14,556 nt of DNA from JBBFMJ01 sp037441225 (GTDB lineage: Bacteria; Acidobacteriota; Thermoanaerobaculia; UBA2201). Position numbers and translations under genes: made by a program. The notes below the pieces were generated by a model that was not told the DNA's origin, made no database searches, and saw only the letters and a program-made list of their open reading frames with translations. The stretch lies in the NCBI GenBank assembly GCA_037441225.1, contig JBBISU010000081.1, positions 1 to 14,556 of the forward strand, read 5' to 3'. This document shows positions 1 to 6,424 of this stretch, piece after piece; within the stretch, counting starts at the first letter, position 1; every line of letters begins with the position of its first letter.

Positions 1-30
1 TTAAATTTTAAATTTGTAATTCTGTAAAGT

Positions 31-684
31 TTAAAAAATTATTATAAATTCGCCTTTTAATTTATTTTTGTCAAAATGTTCAAGGGCATCAGAGATTTTT
101 CCATAAAAATTTTCCTGATGCATTTTTGTAAGTTCTCTTCCAATATATATTTCCACATCTGAAAATATTTCAAGCATTTCTTTTAAGTGGAAAATTATCT
201 TATGAGGTGAAGAAAAAATAATTTTTGTCATTTCAAAATTTTTCATTTTCTTAAAAAATTCTTCTCTCTTTTTCTTTTTTTCTGGTGGATAGCCAAAAAA
301 AACAAAAGGATAAGGTGGAAAAGAGGATTGCAAGAGCCCCACTAAAATGCTTGATGCCCCTGGAATTACTTCAACTTTTATGTTATTTTTTATTGCTTCT
401 CTTACAAGTTTATATCCTGGATCACAAATTAAAGGCGTCCCTGCATCTGATATAAGCCCAATCTTTTTTCCTTCTTTTAATTTTTCAAGAATCTTTGGTA
501 TTTTTTTTTCTTCATTGTGTTCAAAAAATGATTCCAAGGGCTTTTTTATTTTTAAATAATTTAAAAGCTTTAGAGTTCTCCTGGTATCTTCACATAAAAT
601 TTCATCTAATTCAGAAATAGATTCTTTAGCCCTTTCTGTTATATCTTTTAAATTTCCAATTGGCGTGGCAATTATATATAACAT
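31..684 (-). CDS. rsmI: 16S rRNA (cytidine-1402-2'-O)-methyltransferase RsmI
   Basis: RsmI transfers a methyl group from S-adenosylmethionine to the 2'-O of C1402 in the decoding centre of 16S rRNA; it is cytoplasmic. The 217-residue product shows the family signatures in order: TPIGNLKDIT (res. 7-16), EDTRRT (32-37), SDAGTPLICDPG (79-90), PGASS (108-112) and RELTKMHQ (183-190). It stops right after the catalytic tetrapyrrole-methylase-like fold (GEFIIIF), so the extra C-terminal segment of the ~286-residue E. coli protein is absent; such short forms occur. The ATG is the first possible start, since an in-frame TAA lies 6 nt upstream. No Shine-Dalgarno sequence is visible; GATAAT lies 5 nt upstream of the ATG on this strand, so a separate weak promoter with a leaderless message is possible. 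It lies 52 bp downstream of the acyl-CoA synthetase gene and may be the last gene of that operon, probably unrelated in function. Confidence 0.95.
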   Translation of the reverse strand: MLYIIATPIGNLKDITERAKESISELDEILCEDTRRTLKLLNYLKIKKPLESFFEHNEEKKIPKILEKLKEGKKIGLISDAGTPLICDPGYKLVREAIKNNIKVEVIPGASSILVGLLQSSFPPYPFVFFGYPPEKKKKREEFFKKMKNFEMTKIIFSSPHKIIFHLKEMLEIFSDVEIYIGRELTKMHQENFYGKISDALEHFDKNKLKGEFIIIF

Positions 685-736
685 AAGAAATTATCGAAAA
701 TTATTGAAGAATAAAAAATGTTCTTACCTCTTATCA

Positions 737-2953
737 TCAATGGCTGACTATAAGCTTTGAAAAGTTTTTGATTGCCCTTTCTGCTGATTTGAAAGCAGGG
801 ATTTGGTTTTCTTTTAAGTAATATAAAAAAGGATCGTATTCTTTCCCTCCATCAATAACAAAGACAAAGGGTTTTTTATATTTTTCTTTAATTTCTATTA
901 TTCTATTTGCCAGAGAGCCCTCTCTTTTAAAATCCTCCTTATGATTTTCACTCTTTTCAAGGGTATTTAAAGCAGGGGTCAAAGGAACTGCGCCTATCAA
1001 AAGGCAATCAATGTTTTCATCTTCCATTAAAGTTTCAATAATTTCAAAGTAAGCAGAATCATTTGCCATTGGAGTTAAATCAAGTGGGTTATGTATATCT
1101 ACAATTGTATCAATTTTTATTTTTTTAAAAATTTCTTTTAATTTTTCTTCTGTTTTTTTTGAAAATGAAGCAAGTTTAAAGCCACTTATGTTATCTGCCA
1201 TTGAAACGCATTCAAAGCCAGCATTTGAAACAAGTCCAATTCTTTCCCCCTTTACTTCTTTTTCTTTTAAAAATAAAAATATTTGAATTAAATCTTCAAA
1301 ATCTTCAATATTTTCAGCAAAAACAGCCCCTTCCCTTTCCAAAATTTCCTTTGATGTAAGCCAGTCACCTGCAATTGAGGCAGTATGTCCTGATGTTGCC
1401 TTTTGCCCTTCTTCTGTTCTGCCTGCTTTATAAATTATTGTAATTTTCCCTTTTCTTTTTGTTTCCTTTAAAATCCTTAAAAATTTTAAGCCATCTCCTT
1501 CTTGAAAACCTTCTACATAAAAGGCATATAAATAAATATCTAAATCATCTTTCAAATATTCAAAATAATCTGCTATTGTTAAATCAATCTGATTTCCTAA
1601 GGAAATTGAATAAATTGGATTTAAATAAGAAAGTTTATTCATCTTTGAAACAAGAAAAGCCCCTGATTGGGAAATTAGTGCAAAATTCATTGGCTTTGCA
1701 AAAGAGAGAGGGAGTTTGTATTCTGGAATGAAAAATGTATCATATTTTCCTTTCAAACTCCTGATTCCTAAACAATTTCCTCCATTTAAAACAGGTGTTT
1801 CTTTTTCATTTTCTCTTAAAAATTTTAATTTTTCTTTTATTTCTTGAACCTTTTCTTTAGTTCCTTCCTTTTCACCAAAGCCACCTGGAATTAAAATCAT
1901 ACTTTCACACTTTTCATTTTCAATTGCTTCATTTATCAAATCAGGTAATTGCATTGCATCAACTGCAAGGACTAAAAGATCAATTTTTTCAGGCAAATCT
2001 TTAATAGAAGGCAAGCATTTTACTCCATCAATTTCTTCTACATTTGGTTTTATACAATATATTTTTTCTTTTTCAAAGCCCTCCCTTAAAACATTCCTTA
2101 AAATTATTCTACCAACATTCATTGATTTTTCAGAGACGCCAATTATCCCAATACTTTTTGGCATCAGTAAATTTTTAATTTTATGGATTGGTTTTTTTGA
2201 AAAAATTTCTTTTTTTTCTCCAAATTTTAAAAGGAAATCAAGAGCTATTAGTTTTCCATCACTTATAACAAAAGGATTTACTTCAAATTCAAGTATATTA
2301 AAATTCCCTTCACTATAAAGGCTAAAATATGATGATATTTCTTTAAATTTTTTTATGTAATTTAAGATAATATTTTCATCAATCAAAACTTTTTGACCTC
2401 TCATTTTTCCCCATAACTTTTTGCCTAAAACTGTATCTTTTAAAGAATTTAAAATTAATTTTTCATCTTCTAAAAGAGAGGAAAAGATTGAAACAGATTT
2501 AAAATTTTTTGCATAAAATTCTGTATCAATTCCACCAAAACCAATTGTTAAGATTGGTCCAAAGTCCTTTGAAAGTTTTATGCCAAGAAGAATTTCAGCT
2601 CCAAATTCCCTTTTATATTCAACCATTTCACATATCAAAAAGCCATCAAGTGTTTTAAATTTTTTTTCAAAAGCCGAAAGGTTTCTTAAAATTTCATCAT
2701 AATCTTTTTCAATAAAAAGTACCCCCCCTACATCGCTTTTATGTAAAATCTTTGACGAAACAATCTTTAAAACAATTTTTTTGCTTTTAATTTTTTCCAA
2801 ATCTTCTTTTTTTAGTTCTTCTTTTTTCTTCAAAAATATATATTCTGGTACATTTATATTTAATCTTTTTAGGATAAAATATCCTTCTGGCTCCAATAGA
2901 AAATTTCTATTTTCTTCCTTTGCCTTTTTAAAAATTTTTTCAATTTCTTTCAT
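737..2953 (-). CDS. Fused ADP-forming acyl-CoA synthetase (acetate--CoA ligase type), beta-alpha order
   Basis: This NDP-forming acyl-CoA synthetase family catalyses acyl-CoA + ADP + Pi <-> acid + CoA + ATP in the cytoplasm. The 738-residue product has the ATP-grasp (beta) half first: HKSDVGG with candidate phosphohistidine His71, and EVNP (224-227). The CoA-binding Rossmann part of the alpha half follows (SIGIIGVSEKSMNVG, 267-281), then SQSGAF (428-433) and the alpha active-site histidine in TSGHTASIAGD (His523). Both histidines needed for phosphoryl relay are present, so activity is expected. The usual bacterial fusion is alpha then beta; here the order is reversed. The ATG is preceded by AAGGGGG at good spacing, 9 bp after the plsC stop, so it is in the same operon. 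With meaB and mce upstream, propionyl-CoA or another short acyl-CoA is a likely substrate, but sequence alone does not fix specificity. Confidence 0.9.
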   Translation of the reverse strand: MKEIEKIFKKAKEENRNFLLEPEGYFILKRLNINVPEYIFLKKKEELKKEDLEKIKSKKIVLKIVSSKILHKSDVGGVLFIEKDYDEILRNLSAFEKKFKTLDGFLICEMVEYKREFGAEILLGIKLSKDFGPILTIGFGGIDTEFYAKNFKSVSIFSSLLEDEKLILNSLKDTVLGKKLWGKMRGQKVLIDENIILNYIKKFKEISSYFSLYSEGNFNILEFEVNPFVISDGKLIALDFLLKFGEKKEIFSKKPIHKIKNLLMPKSIGIIGVSEKSMNVGRIILRNVLREGFEKEKIYCIKPNVEEIDGVKCLPSIKDLPEKIDLLVLAVDAMQLPDLINEAIENEKCESMILIPGGFGEKEGTKEKVQEIKEKLKFLRENEKETPVLNGGNCLGIRSLKGKYDTFFIPEYKLPLSFAKPMNFALISQSGAFLVSKMNKLSYLNPIYSISLGNQIDLTIADYFEYLKDDLDIYLYAFYVEGFQEGDGLKFLRILKETKRKGKITIIYKAGRTEEGQKATSGHTASIAGDWLTSKEILEREGAVFAENIEDFEDLIQIFLFLKEKEVKGERIGLVSNAGFECVSMADNISGFKLASFSKKTEEKLKEIFKKIKIDTIVDIHNPLDLTPMANDSAYFEIIETLMEDENIDCLLIGAVPLTPALNTLEKSENHKEDFKREGSLANRIIEIKEKYKKPFVFVIDGGKEYDPFLYYLKENQIPAFKSAERAIKNFSKLIVSH

Positions 2954-2962
2954 AAAGCCCCC

Positions 2963-3661
2963 TTAAATTTTTATATCATTAAAGCCACTTATTATAATAT
3001 TTCTTACCTTTTCTTTAAATAAATCCCTCGTATCATAGTCATATTCATCTGGATAAACTGGTTTATGGATTACCATCCCAACAGGGACTCTTTTCCTTGG
3101 CATCAAATATTTTTTTGGCATTGCAAAATTTGTGTTTATCAATGTAACTGGAAGGATTGGAACTTTATGCTTTATACTTAAAACAAAGGGTCCTTTTTTA
3201 AACTCTTTAACAGTTCCATCCAAAGACCTTGTCCCTTCTGGTGCCATATACAAGTCAAAACCATTTTTAAAAAGCCACTCTGCTTCTTTTAATTTTTCCA
3301 CAGCTTTTTTAAAATCTTTTCTATGAATGGGCACAAACCTTGCTTTTTTTATCATCCATCCAATAAGTGGAACCTTTAAAAGTTCTGCTTTTGCAACCAT
3401 TCTAATATTTCTTGGGATAAACCCTAATACCAATGGAATATCTAAGGATGAAAAATGGTTTGAAACAATTATACAAGGTGGTAAATTATTTAAATTTTCA
3501 AGCCCCTTTACTTCCACTGGAATTGAAAAAATTTCAAAAACCTTTTTTGAATAAAAATTAATATATTCTGTTTGTTTGTATAAATCTTTTGTTAAAAAAA
3601 TCTTTATTGTGCAAATAATCAATAGTTTAAGTCCTTTAATAAAAAGAATGATTTTTTTCAT
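2963..3661 (-). CDS. plsC: PlsC-type 1-acylglycerol-3-phosphate acyltransferase
   Basis: This membrane-associated acyltransferase probably acylates lysophosphatidic acid to phosphatidic acid in phospholipid synthesis. It has the HX4D motif NHFSSLD (res. 68-74 from the chosen start), the motif II region KAELLKVPLIGWMIKKARFVPIHR-like (91-114, described by position), APEGTRS (140-146) and VPILPVTL (167-174). A hydrophobic N-terminal helix (MKKIILFIKGLKLLIICTI) precedes the catalytic part. I chose the ATG at 3661, which starts 2 nt after the upstream gene's stop and gives 232 residues, typical of the family. The longer alternative from ATG 3709 adds 16 polar residues, overlaps the upstream gene by 46 nt and has a weak GGAAA 8 nt before it, so it cannot be excluded. 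Lysophospholipid acyltransferases with other acceptors share these motifs, so the exact substrate is inferred. Confidence 0.9.
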   Translation of the reverse strand: MKKIILFIKGLKLLIICTIKIFLTKDLYKQTEYINFYSKKVFEIFSIPVEVKGLENLNNLPPCIIVSNHFSSLDIPLVLGFIPRNIRMVAKAELLKVPLIGWMIKKARFVPIHRKDFKKAVEKLKEAEWLFKNGFDLYMAPEGTRSLDGTVKEFKKGPFVLSIKHKVPILPVTLINTNFAMPKKYLMPRKRVPVGMVIHKPVYPDEYDYDTRDLFKEKVRNIIISGFNDIKI

Positions 3662-3663
3662 CT

Positions 3664-4164
3664 TTAAAAATTTTGAGGAATAATCACTATCATAGTGCCT
3701 TTCTGCCATCTAAAATTTCCATAATGGTAAACTGGACTTATTAAATCAACATTTTGCCCTTTGCAATATTCAAAATAGCCCTCAGCAGAAGGAAATTCAA
3801 ATTCTTGAAATAAATCCCAGTATTTTTTCATAAAATCCTTATGGTCTTCAATTTCACACAAAAAATTTGTTGAATAAATTTTTTCATAAAACTCTTTTAC
3901 TTTCTCAACAGGATCTTTTGTGTAATAGGCATAAATAAATCTGTTCTTTGGATCCCATCCATAGATATAAGAAAAAACATAAACACCAACCCTTGAATAA
4001 GAATGATCTGCTTCTGCTTTTGGATAAATTGGAAAGGTTTTTAAATTCATATATGGTGAATTGAAAGTATATACTTTTTCACTATATATGTTTTTTCCCT
4101 TACAAGATAAAAAAAAGCTAATCAATATTATTAAAATCTTTGAAGTCAATTTCAAAGTAGTCAT
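3664..4164 (-). CDS. Putative lipoprotein of unknown function
   Basis: I do not recognise a named family. The 166-residue product begins with a short basic, hydrophobic signal (res. 4-20) ending in FFLSC, a lipobox-like sequence with Cys21 as possible lipid attachment site; the -3 residue is Phe, so the lipobox is not ideal. The mature part carries FPIYPKA and YYTKDPVEKVKEFYEK, a pattern I have seen in small extracytoplasmic proteins of the 'YPGA ... tkDspeeVieFYe' kind, then an aromatic-rich tail. Two further Cys (in FLCEIED and EYCKG) could form a disulfide. The ATG at 4164 is preceded by AGGGA at ~9 nt and overlaps the upstream gene by 47 nt; a later start would remove the signal peptide. 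It sits between the 108-residue unknown gene and plsC, so an envelope role is plausible but unproven. Confidence 0.75.
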   Translation of the reverse strand: MTTLKLTSKILIILISFFLSCKGKNIYSEKVYTFNSPYMNLKTFPIYPKAEADHSYSRVGVYVFSYIYGWDPKNRFIYAYYTKDPVEKVKEFYEKIYSTNFLCEIEDHKDFMKKYWDLFQEFEFPSAEGYFEYCKGQNVDLISPVYHYGNFRWQKGTMIVIIPQNF

Positions 4165-4444
4165 TTACTTCAATCCCTGAAATCTCTTTAAATTGATGGA
4201 CAAGGGATGGCAAAATGCCCATATCTTCGTCAAGAAAAACTTTTTCAACTCTATGCATAGGGAAAAAAACTGTTACCACATCCATATTTTTATCTTTTAA
4301 TTTAACCTGCCTTGCCCAATCTTCAAAAGAATTTAAGTTTATTCCTTTTATAGTTATTCCATAATCTTTTATATCAATGAGGAGTCCCCAAAATTGTTCT
4401 TTTGGGTTTGTCAGATGGACAATTACAAAACTGTTAATCTTCAT
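4118..4444 (-). CDS. Conserved-looking small protein of unknown function (possible small beta-barrel)
   Basis: This is a 108-residue soluble protein with no signal peptide or membrane segment. The N-terminal half (FVIVHLTNPKEQFWGLLIDI, res. 6-25, then YGITIKGINL, 28-37) has the alternating hydrophobic pattern and turns of a small Sm/SH3-like beta barrel. It is followed by DWARQ (42-46) and FFPMHRVEKVFLDED (60-74), then a helical GILPSLVHQFKEISG (76-90). I recall similar short proteins with 'NPKEQFWG' and 'PMHRVE...LDE' blocks in Acidobacteria-like genomes, but I cannot name a family and assign no function. The ATG has an excellent Shine-Dalgarno (GGAGGT, 6 nt away) and overlaps the mce stop by 11 nt, so it is almost certainly translated. 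Its place directly after meaB-mce makes a link to methylmalonyl-CoA metabolism or to its regulation worth testing. Confidence 0.85.
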   Translation of the reverse strand: MKINSFVIVHLTNPKEQFWGLLIDIKDYGITIKGINLNSFEDWARQVKLKDKNMDVVTVFFPMHRVEKVFLDEDMGILPSLVHQFKEISGIEVNDYFEIDFKDFNNID

Positions 4445-4832
4445 TTTTTACCTCCACTAATTCAATTAATATACCTTTTGAGGATTTTGGATGGATAAAA
4501 GAAATTTTTTTTCCTTCTGCACCTTTTTTTGTTTCTTCATTTATGAATTCAAAGCCTTCTTTTTTCAAATTATCTATTTCTTTTGAAAGATTTTTTACTG
4601 AAAGGGCAATATGGTGAAAGGTCTCGCCTCTTTTTGATAAAAAGTTTGAAATTTTTGATTTTTCCTTTAAAGGTTCTAATAATTCAATCCTTAAACCTTC
4701 TTTTAATAAAATATGAACTTTTACACCTTCACTTTCAACTACTTCTGCCTTAATATATTCAAAGCCAATCTTTTTAAAGATCTCTATAAATTCTTGAGGG
4801 TTTTTTACTGCAATGGCAATGTGCTCTAACAC
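4434..4832 (-). CDS. mce: Methylmalonyl-CoA epimerase
   Basis: The enzyme interconverts (2S)- and (2R)-methylmalonyl-CoA, linking propionyl-CoA carboxylation to the B12-dependent mutase. At 132 residues it is the normal length for this vicinal-oxygen-chelate family. The two beta-alpha-beta-beta-beta modules are clear: HIAIAV with His4 as metal ligand; IELLEPL (49-55); SNFLSKRGETFHHIALSV (62-79) with His73/His74; and GILIELVEV (120-128) with Glu124 as ligand/catalytic residue. The start is GTG at 4832, fixed by a consensus Shine-Dalgarno AAGGAGG 4 nt upstream. It overlaps the meaB stop by 7 nt, so the two are translationally coupled. Another VOC-fold enzyme is unlikely given the RGETFHHIA signature and MeaB next door. 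Confidence 0.95.
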   Translation of the reverse strand: MLEHIAIAVKNPQEFIEIFKKIGFEYIKAEVVESEGVKVHILLKEGLRIELLEPLKEKSKISNFLSKRGETFHHIALSVKNLSKEIDNLKKEGFEFINEETKKGAEGKKISFIHPKSSKGILIELVEVKNED

Positions 4833-5758
4833 AAAACCTCCTTCTTTAATAATTCCACTGCACTATAAGGGTCAATTTTTCTCAAAAGAAGTTCTTCTAT
4901 TATATTTTCTAATTCTTTTTTTTCATTGATAATATTTTGAAATTCCTTTGAAATCATTTGGATGAGACGTGCTTTTAATTGTTTTTTTGTTTTTTCATTT
5001 TTGTTTTTATCCTTTCCTTTCACTTCTAAATCTTCTTTTAAAGAAAGAGCCAAATCTTCAATTCCTTCTTTGGTTATTGCTTTTGTTTTTATAATCTTTG
5101 GAATTTTTTCTTTTTTTTCATCCATTTCAATAAGGTTTTTTATTTCCATAAAGGTTAAATCTGCCCCTTCTTTATCAGCTTTATTTATTACAAATAAATC
5201 TCCAATTTCCATAATACCTGCTTTTAGTGCCTGTATTTCATCCCCCAAGCCAGGGACTAAAACAACAACAACTTCTTCAACGCACATAGCCACATCTACT
5301 TCATCCTGCCCAACGCCAATTGTCTCAACAAGAATCCAATCATATCCAGCAATATCTAATAAATCAACAACATCCATAGTCATTGGGGCAAGTCCACCAA
5401 TTGAGCCCCTTGTTGCCATTGACCTGATAAAAATATTTGGATTTGTAAATAGATTTTGCATCCTAATTCTATCACCTAAAAGTGCCCCACCTGAAAAAGG
5501 GCTTGTTGGATCAACGGCAATTATTCCAACTTTATGGTTTTTTGAAAATATATTAGCAAGATTTTGAATTATGGTAGATTTTCCTGCCCCCGGGGGACCT
5601 GTAAAGCCAACAACTTTTGCCTTTCCTCCTCTTTTGTATAATTTCTTTAAAATTTCTATCCCTCCCCTTTCTTGATTTTCAATCATTGAAATTGCTTTAC
5701 CTAAAGCCCTTTCATTTCCACTTAAAATCTTAGAAATTAAATCATTTTTTTCTTTCAT
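4826..5758 (-). CDS. meaB: MeaB/ArgK-type GTPase, methylmalonyl-CoA mutase chaperone
   Basis: MeaB is a G3E-family P-loop GTPase that guards adenosylcobalamin loading and protects the radical enzyme methylmalonyl-CoA mutase. The 310-residue protein shows the Walker A GPPGAGKS (54-61), AVDPTSPFSGGALLGDRIRM (81-100), the switch-like ETIGVGQDE (145-153), GDEIQALKAG (172-181) and the base-specifying NKAD (192-195). The C-terminal helical dimerisation arm is present and the length is normal. Its ATG lies 9 bp after the marR stop and it overlaps mce by 7 nt. No good Shine-Dalgarno is at standard distance (AAGGA lies 17 nt upstream), so translation may depend on coupling to marR. The cognate mutase is not in the window. 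A related chaperone role for another acyl-CoA mutase (for example isobutyryl- or ethylmalonyl-CoA mutase) is possible, but mce favours methylmalonyl-CoA. Confidence 0.95.
   Translation of the reverse strand: MKEKNDLISKILSGNERALGKAISMIENQERGGIEILKKLYKRGGKAKVVGFTGPPGAGKSTIIQNLANIFSKNHKVGIIAVDPTSPFSGGALLGDRIRMQNLFTNPNIFIRSMATRGSIGGLAPMTMDVVDLLDIAGYDWILVETIGVGQDEVDVAMCVEEVVVVLVPGLGDEIQALKAGIMEIGDLFVINKADKEGADLTFMEIKNLIEMDEKKEKIPKIIKTKAITKEGIEDLALSLKEDLEVKGKDKNKNEKTKKQLKARLIQMISKEFQNIINEKKELENIIEELLLRKIDPYSAVELLKKEVLC
4837..4843 (-). promoter_or_regulatory. Consensus Shine-Dalgarno of mce
   Basis: AAGGAGG on the minus strand, 4 nt before the GTG start of mce and inside the end of meaB. It decides the non-ATG start of mce. 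Confidence 0.85.
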
Positions 5759-5767
5759 TCTTTAATT

Positions 5768-6367
5768 TTAGCTAATCCTTTTAAACTTATTACAAAAGTT
5801 AAGTTTTATATCCATTATATTAAGTTTTTTTTCAGTAATTTTACAAAAATATTCTATTTTTTTATTATTCTTTTTGATTTCCAGATTTTTGCAATTTATA
5901 CAACTTTGAAAAAAAGGCAAAGATTCCATTTCTTGTAATCCCATTAAAATTTTTAAAAGAATTTCATAAACTTTTAATTTTTCTTCTTTTGGAACTTTTT
6001 TTAAAGCATCTATAAAATTTTTATTCCAATTTTTTATCTTCTTTTCTAAATCTTTCCCTTTATTTGTAATTTTTATATAAAAATTCCTTTTATCCTTTTG
6101 ATTTACTTCTTTCTTTAAATAACCTTTTCTTTCCAATGACTTTATCGCGTCGCTTACTGTTGATGGTTTTAATCCAAATTCCTTTGAAATATTTAAAACA
6201 GAGCAAAATTTATCAGGAAATTCTTTTATAAAAATTAAAAATTGAACTTGTATTGGTGAAAGTTTATATTTTTTTGCAACTTCCCATTGCATAATCTTAA
6301 AGATTCTTGAAAACCTTTCAAAAATCTCTGAAATATTTATTTCTAATCTCAATTCTTCATTTATCAT
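5768..6367 (-). CDS. MarR-family transcriptional regulator with C-terminal four-Cys segment
   Basis: This dimeric winged-helix repressor or activator is 199 residues long. The MarR core spans about res. 12-148: a dimerisation helix, HTH (VLNISKEFGLKPSTVSDAIK, 57-76, with the recognition helix around PSTVSDAIKSLERKGY) and the wing (KKEVNQKDKRNFYIKIT, 85-101). It continues into an unusual ~45-residue tail with four cysteines, C156xxC159-x15-C175-x16-C192, that could hold zinc or an Fe-S cluster. It is the first gene of the meaB-mce-...-acyl-CoA synthetase run and lies divergent to the FHA regulator, so it probably controls itself, the operon and perhaps its neighbour through the palindrome between them. 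The ATG has no Shine-Dalgarno; an extended -10 lies only 6 nt upstream, so the mRNA is probably leaderless. The ligand (an acyl-CoA, metal or redox signal) is unknown. Confidence 0.9.
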   Translation of the reverse strand: MINEELRLEINISEIFERFSRIFKIMQWEVAKKYKLSPIQVQFLIFIKEFPDKFCSVLNISKEFGLKPSTVSDAIKSLERKGYLKKEVNQKDKRNFYIKITNKGKDLEKKIKNWNKNFIDALKKVPKEEKLKVYEILLKILMGLQEMESLPFFQSCINCKNLEIKKNNKKIEYFCKITEKKLNIMDIKLNFCNKFKRIS

Positions 6368-6373
6368 ATTAAA

Positions 6374-6382
6374 ATAATAACA
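6374..6382 (-). promoter_or_regulatory. Extended -10 promoter of the marR-meaB-mce operon
   Basis: TGTTATTAT on the minus strand fits the TGnTATnnT extended -10 pattern. It ends 6 nt before the marR ATG, which would place the start point at or next to the ATG. No clear -35 is visible, as expected for an extended -10. Confidence 0.5.
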
Positions 6383-6397
6383 TATTTTTAAAATAAA

Positions 6398-6413
6398 ATC
6401 ATAAAAATATGAT
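6398..6413. promoter_or_regulatory. 16-bp palindrome, candidate MarR operator
   Basis: ATCATA-AAAA-TATGAT is a perfect 6-4-6 inverted repeat in the 57-bp gap between marR and the FHA regulator. Its right half abuts and overlaps the extended -10 of the FHA gene. A third half-site, ATCATA at 6363-6368, overlaps the marR start codon. MarR proteins typically bind 16-20 bp AT-rich palindromes near their own gene, so this is the best operator candidate; binding is inferred. AT-rich DNA makes chance palindromes fairly common. Confidence 0.45.
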
Positions 6414-6418
6414 ATAAT
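6410..6418 (+). promoter_or_regulatory. Extended -10 promoter of the FHA/sigma-54 activator gene
   Basis: TGATATAAT is a perfect TGnTATAAT extended -10. It ends 6 nt before the ATG at 6425, so the mRNA is predicted to start at the ATG (leaderless). The 13-mer TATGATATAATAA here recurs on the minus strand upstream of the GGDEF sensor gene. Confidence 0.6.
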
Positions 6419-6424
6419 AATTAG

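Noticed and set aside
1459..1731. Plus-strand open frame inside the acyl-CoA synthetase gene, and similar ones at 2781, 3132, 3327, 9599, 10194, 10487 and 10769
   Set aside because: These are antisense shadows of well-supported minus-strand genes in AT-rich DNA. None has a recognisable domain or ribosome site.
4962..5567. 201-codon plus-strand open frame opposite meaB
   Set aside because: The opposite strand encodes an unmistakable MeaB with all GTPase motifs. The plus-strand frame is Ser/Thr/Pro-rich low-complexity sequence produced by the complement, with no start signal.
6368..6424. Sigma-54 (-24/-12) promoter for the FHA activator or marR
   Set aside because: No TGGC-N8-TTGC-like sequence occurs here or in the 11209-11274 gap. 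Extended -10 sequences explain both starts.
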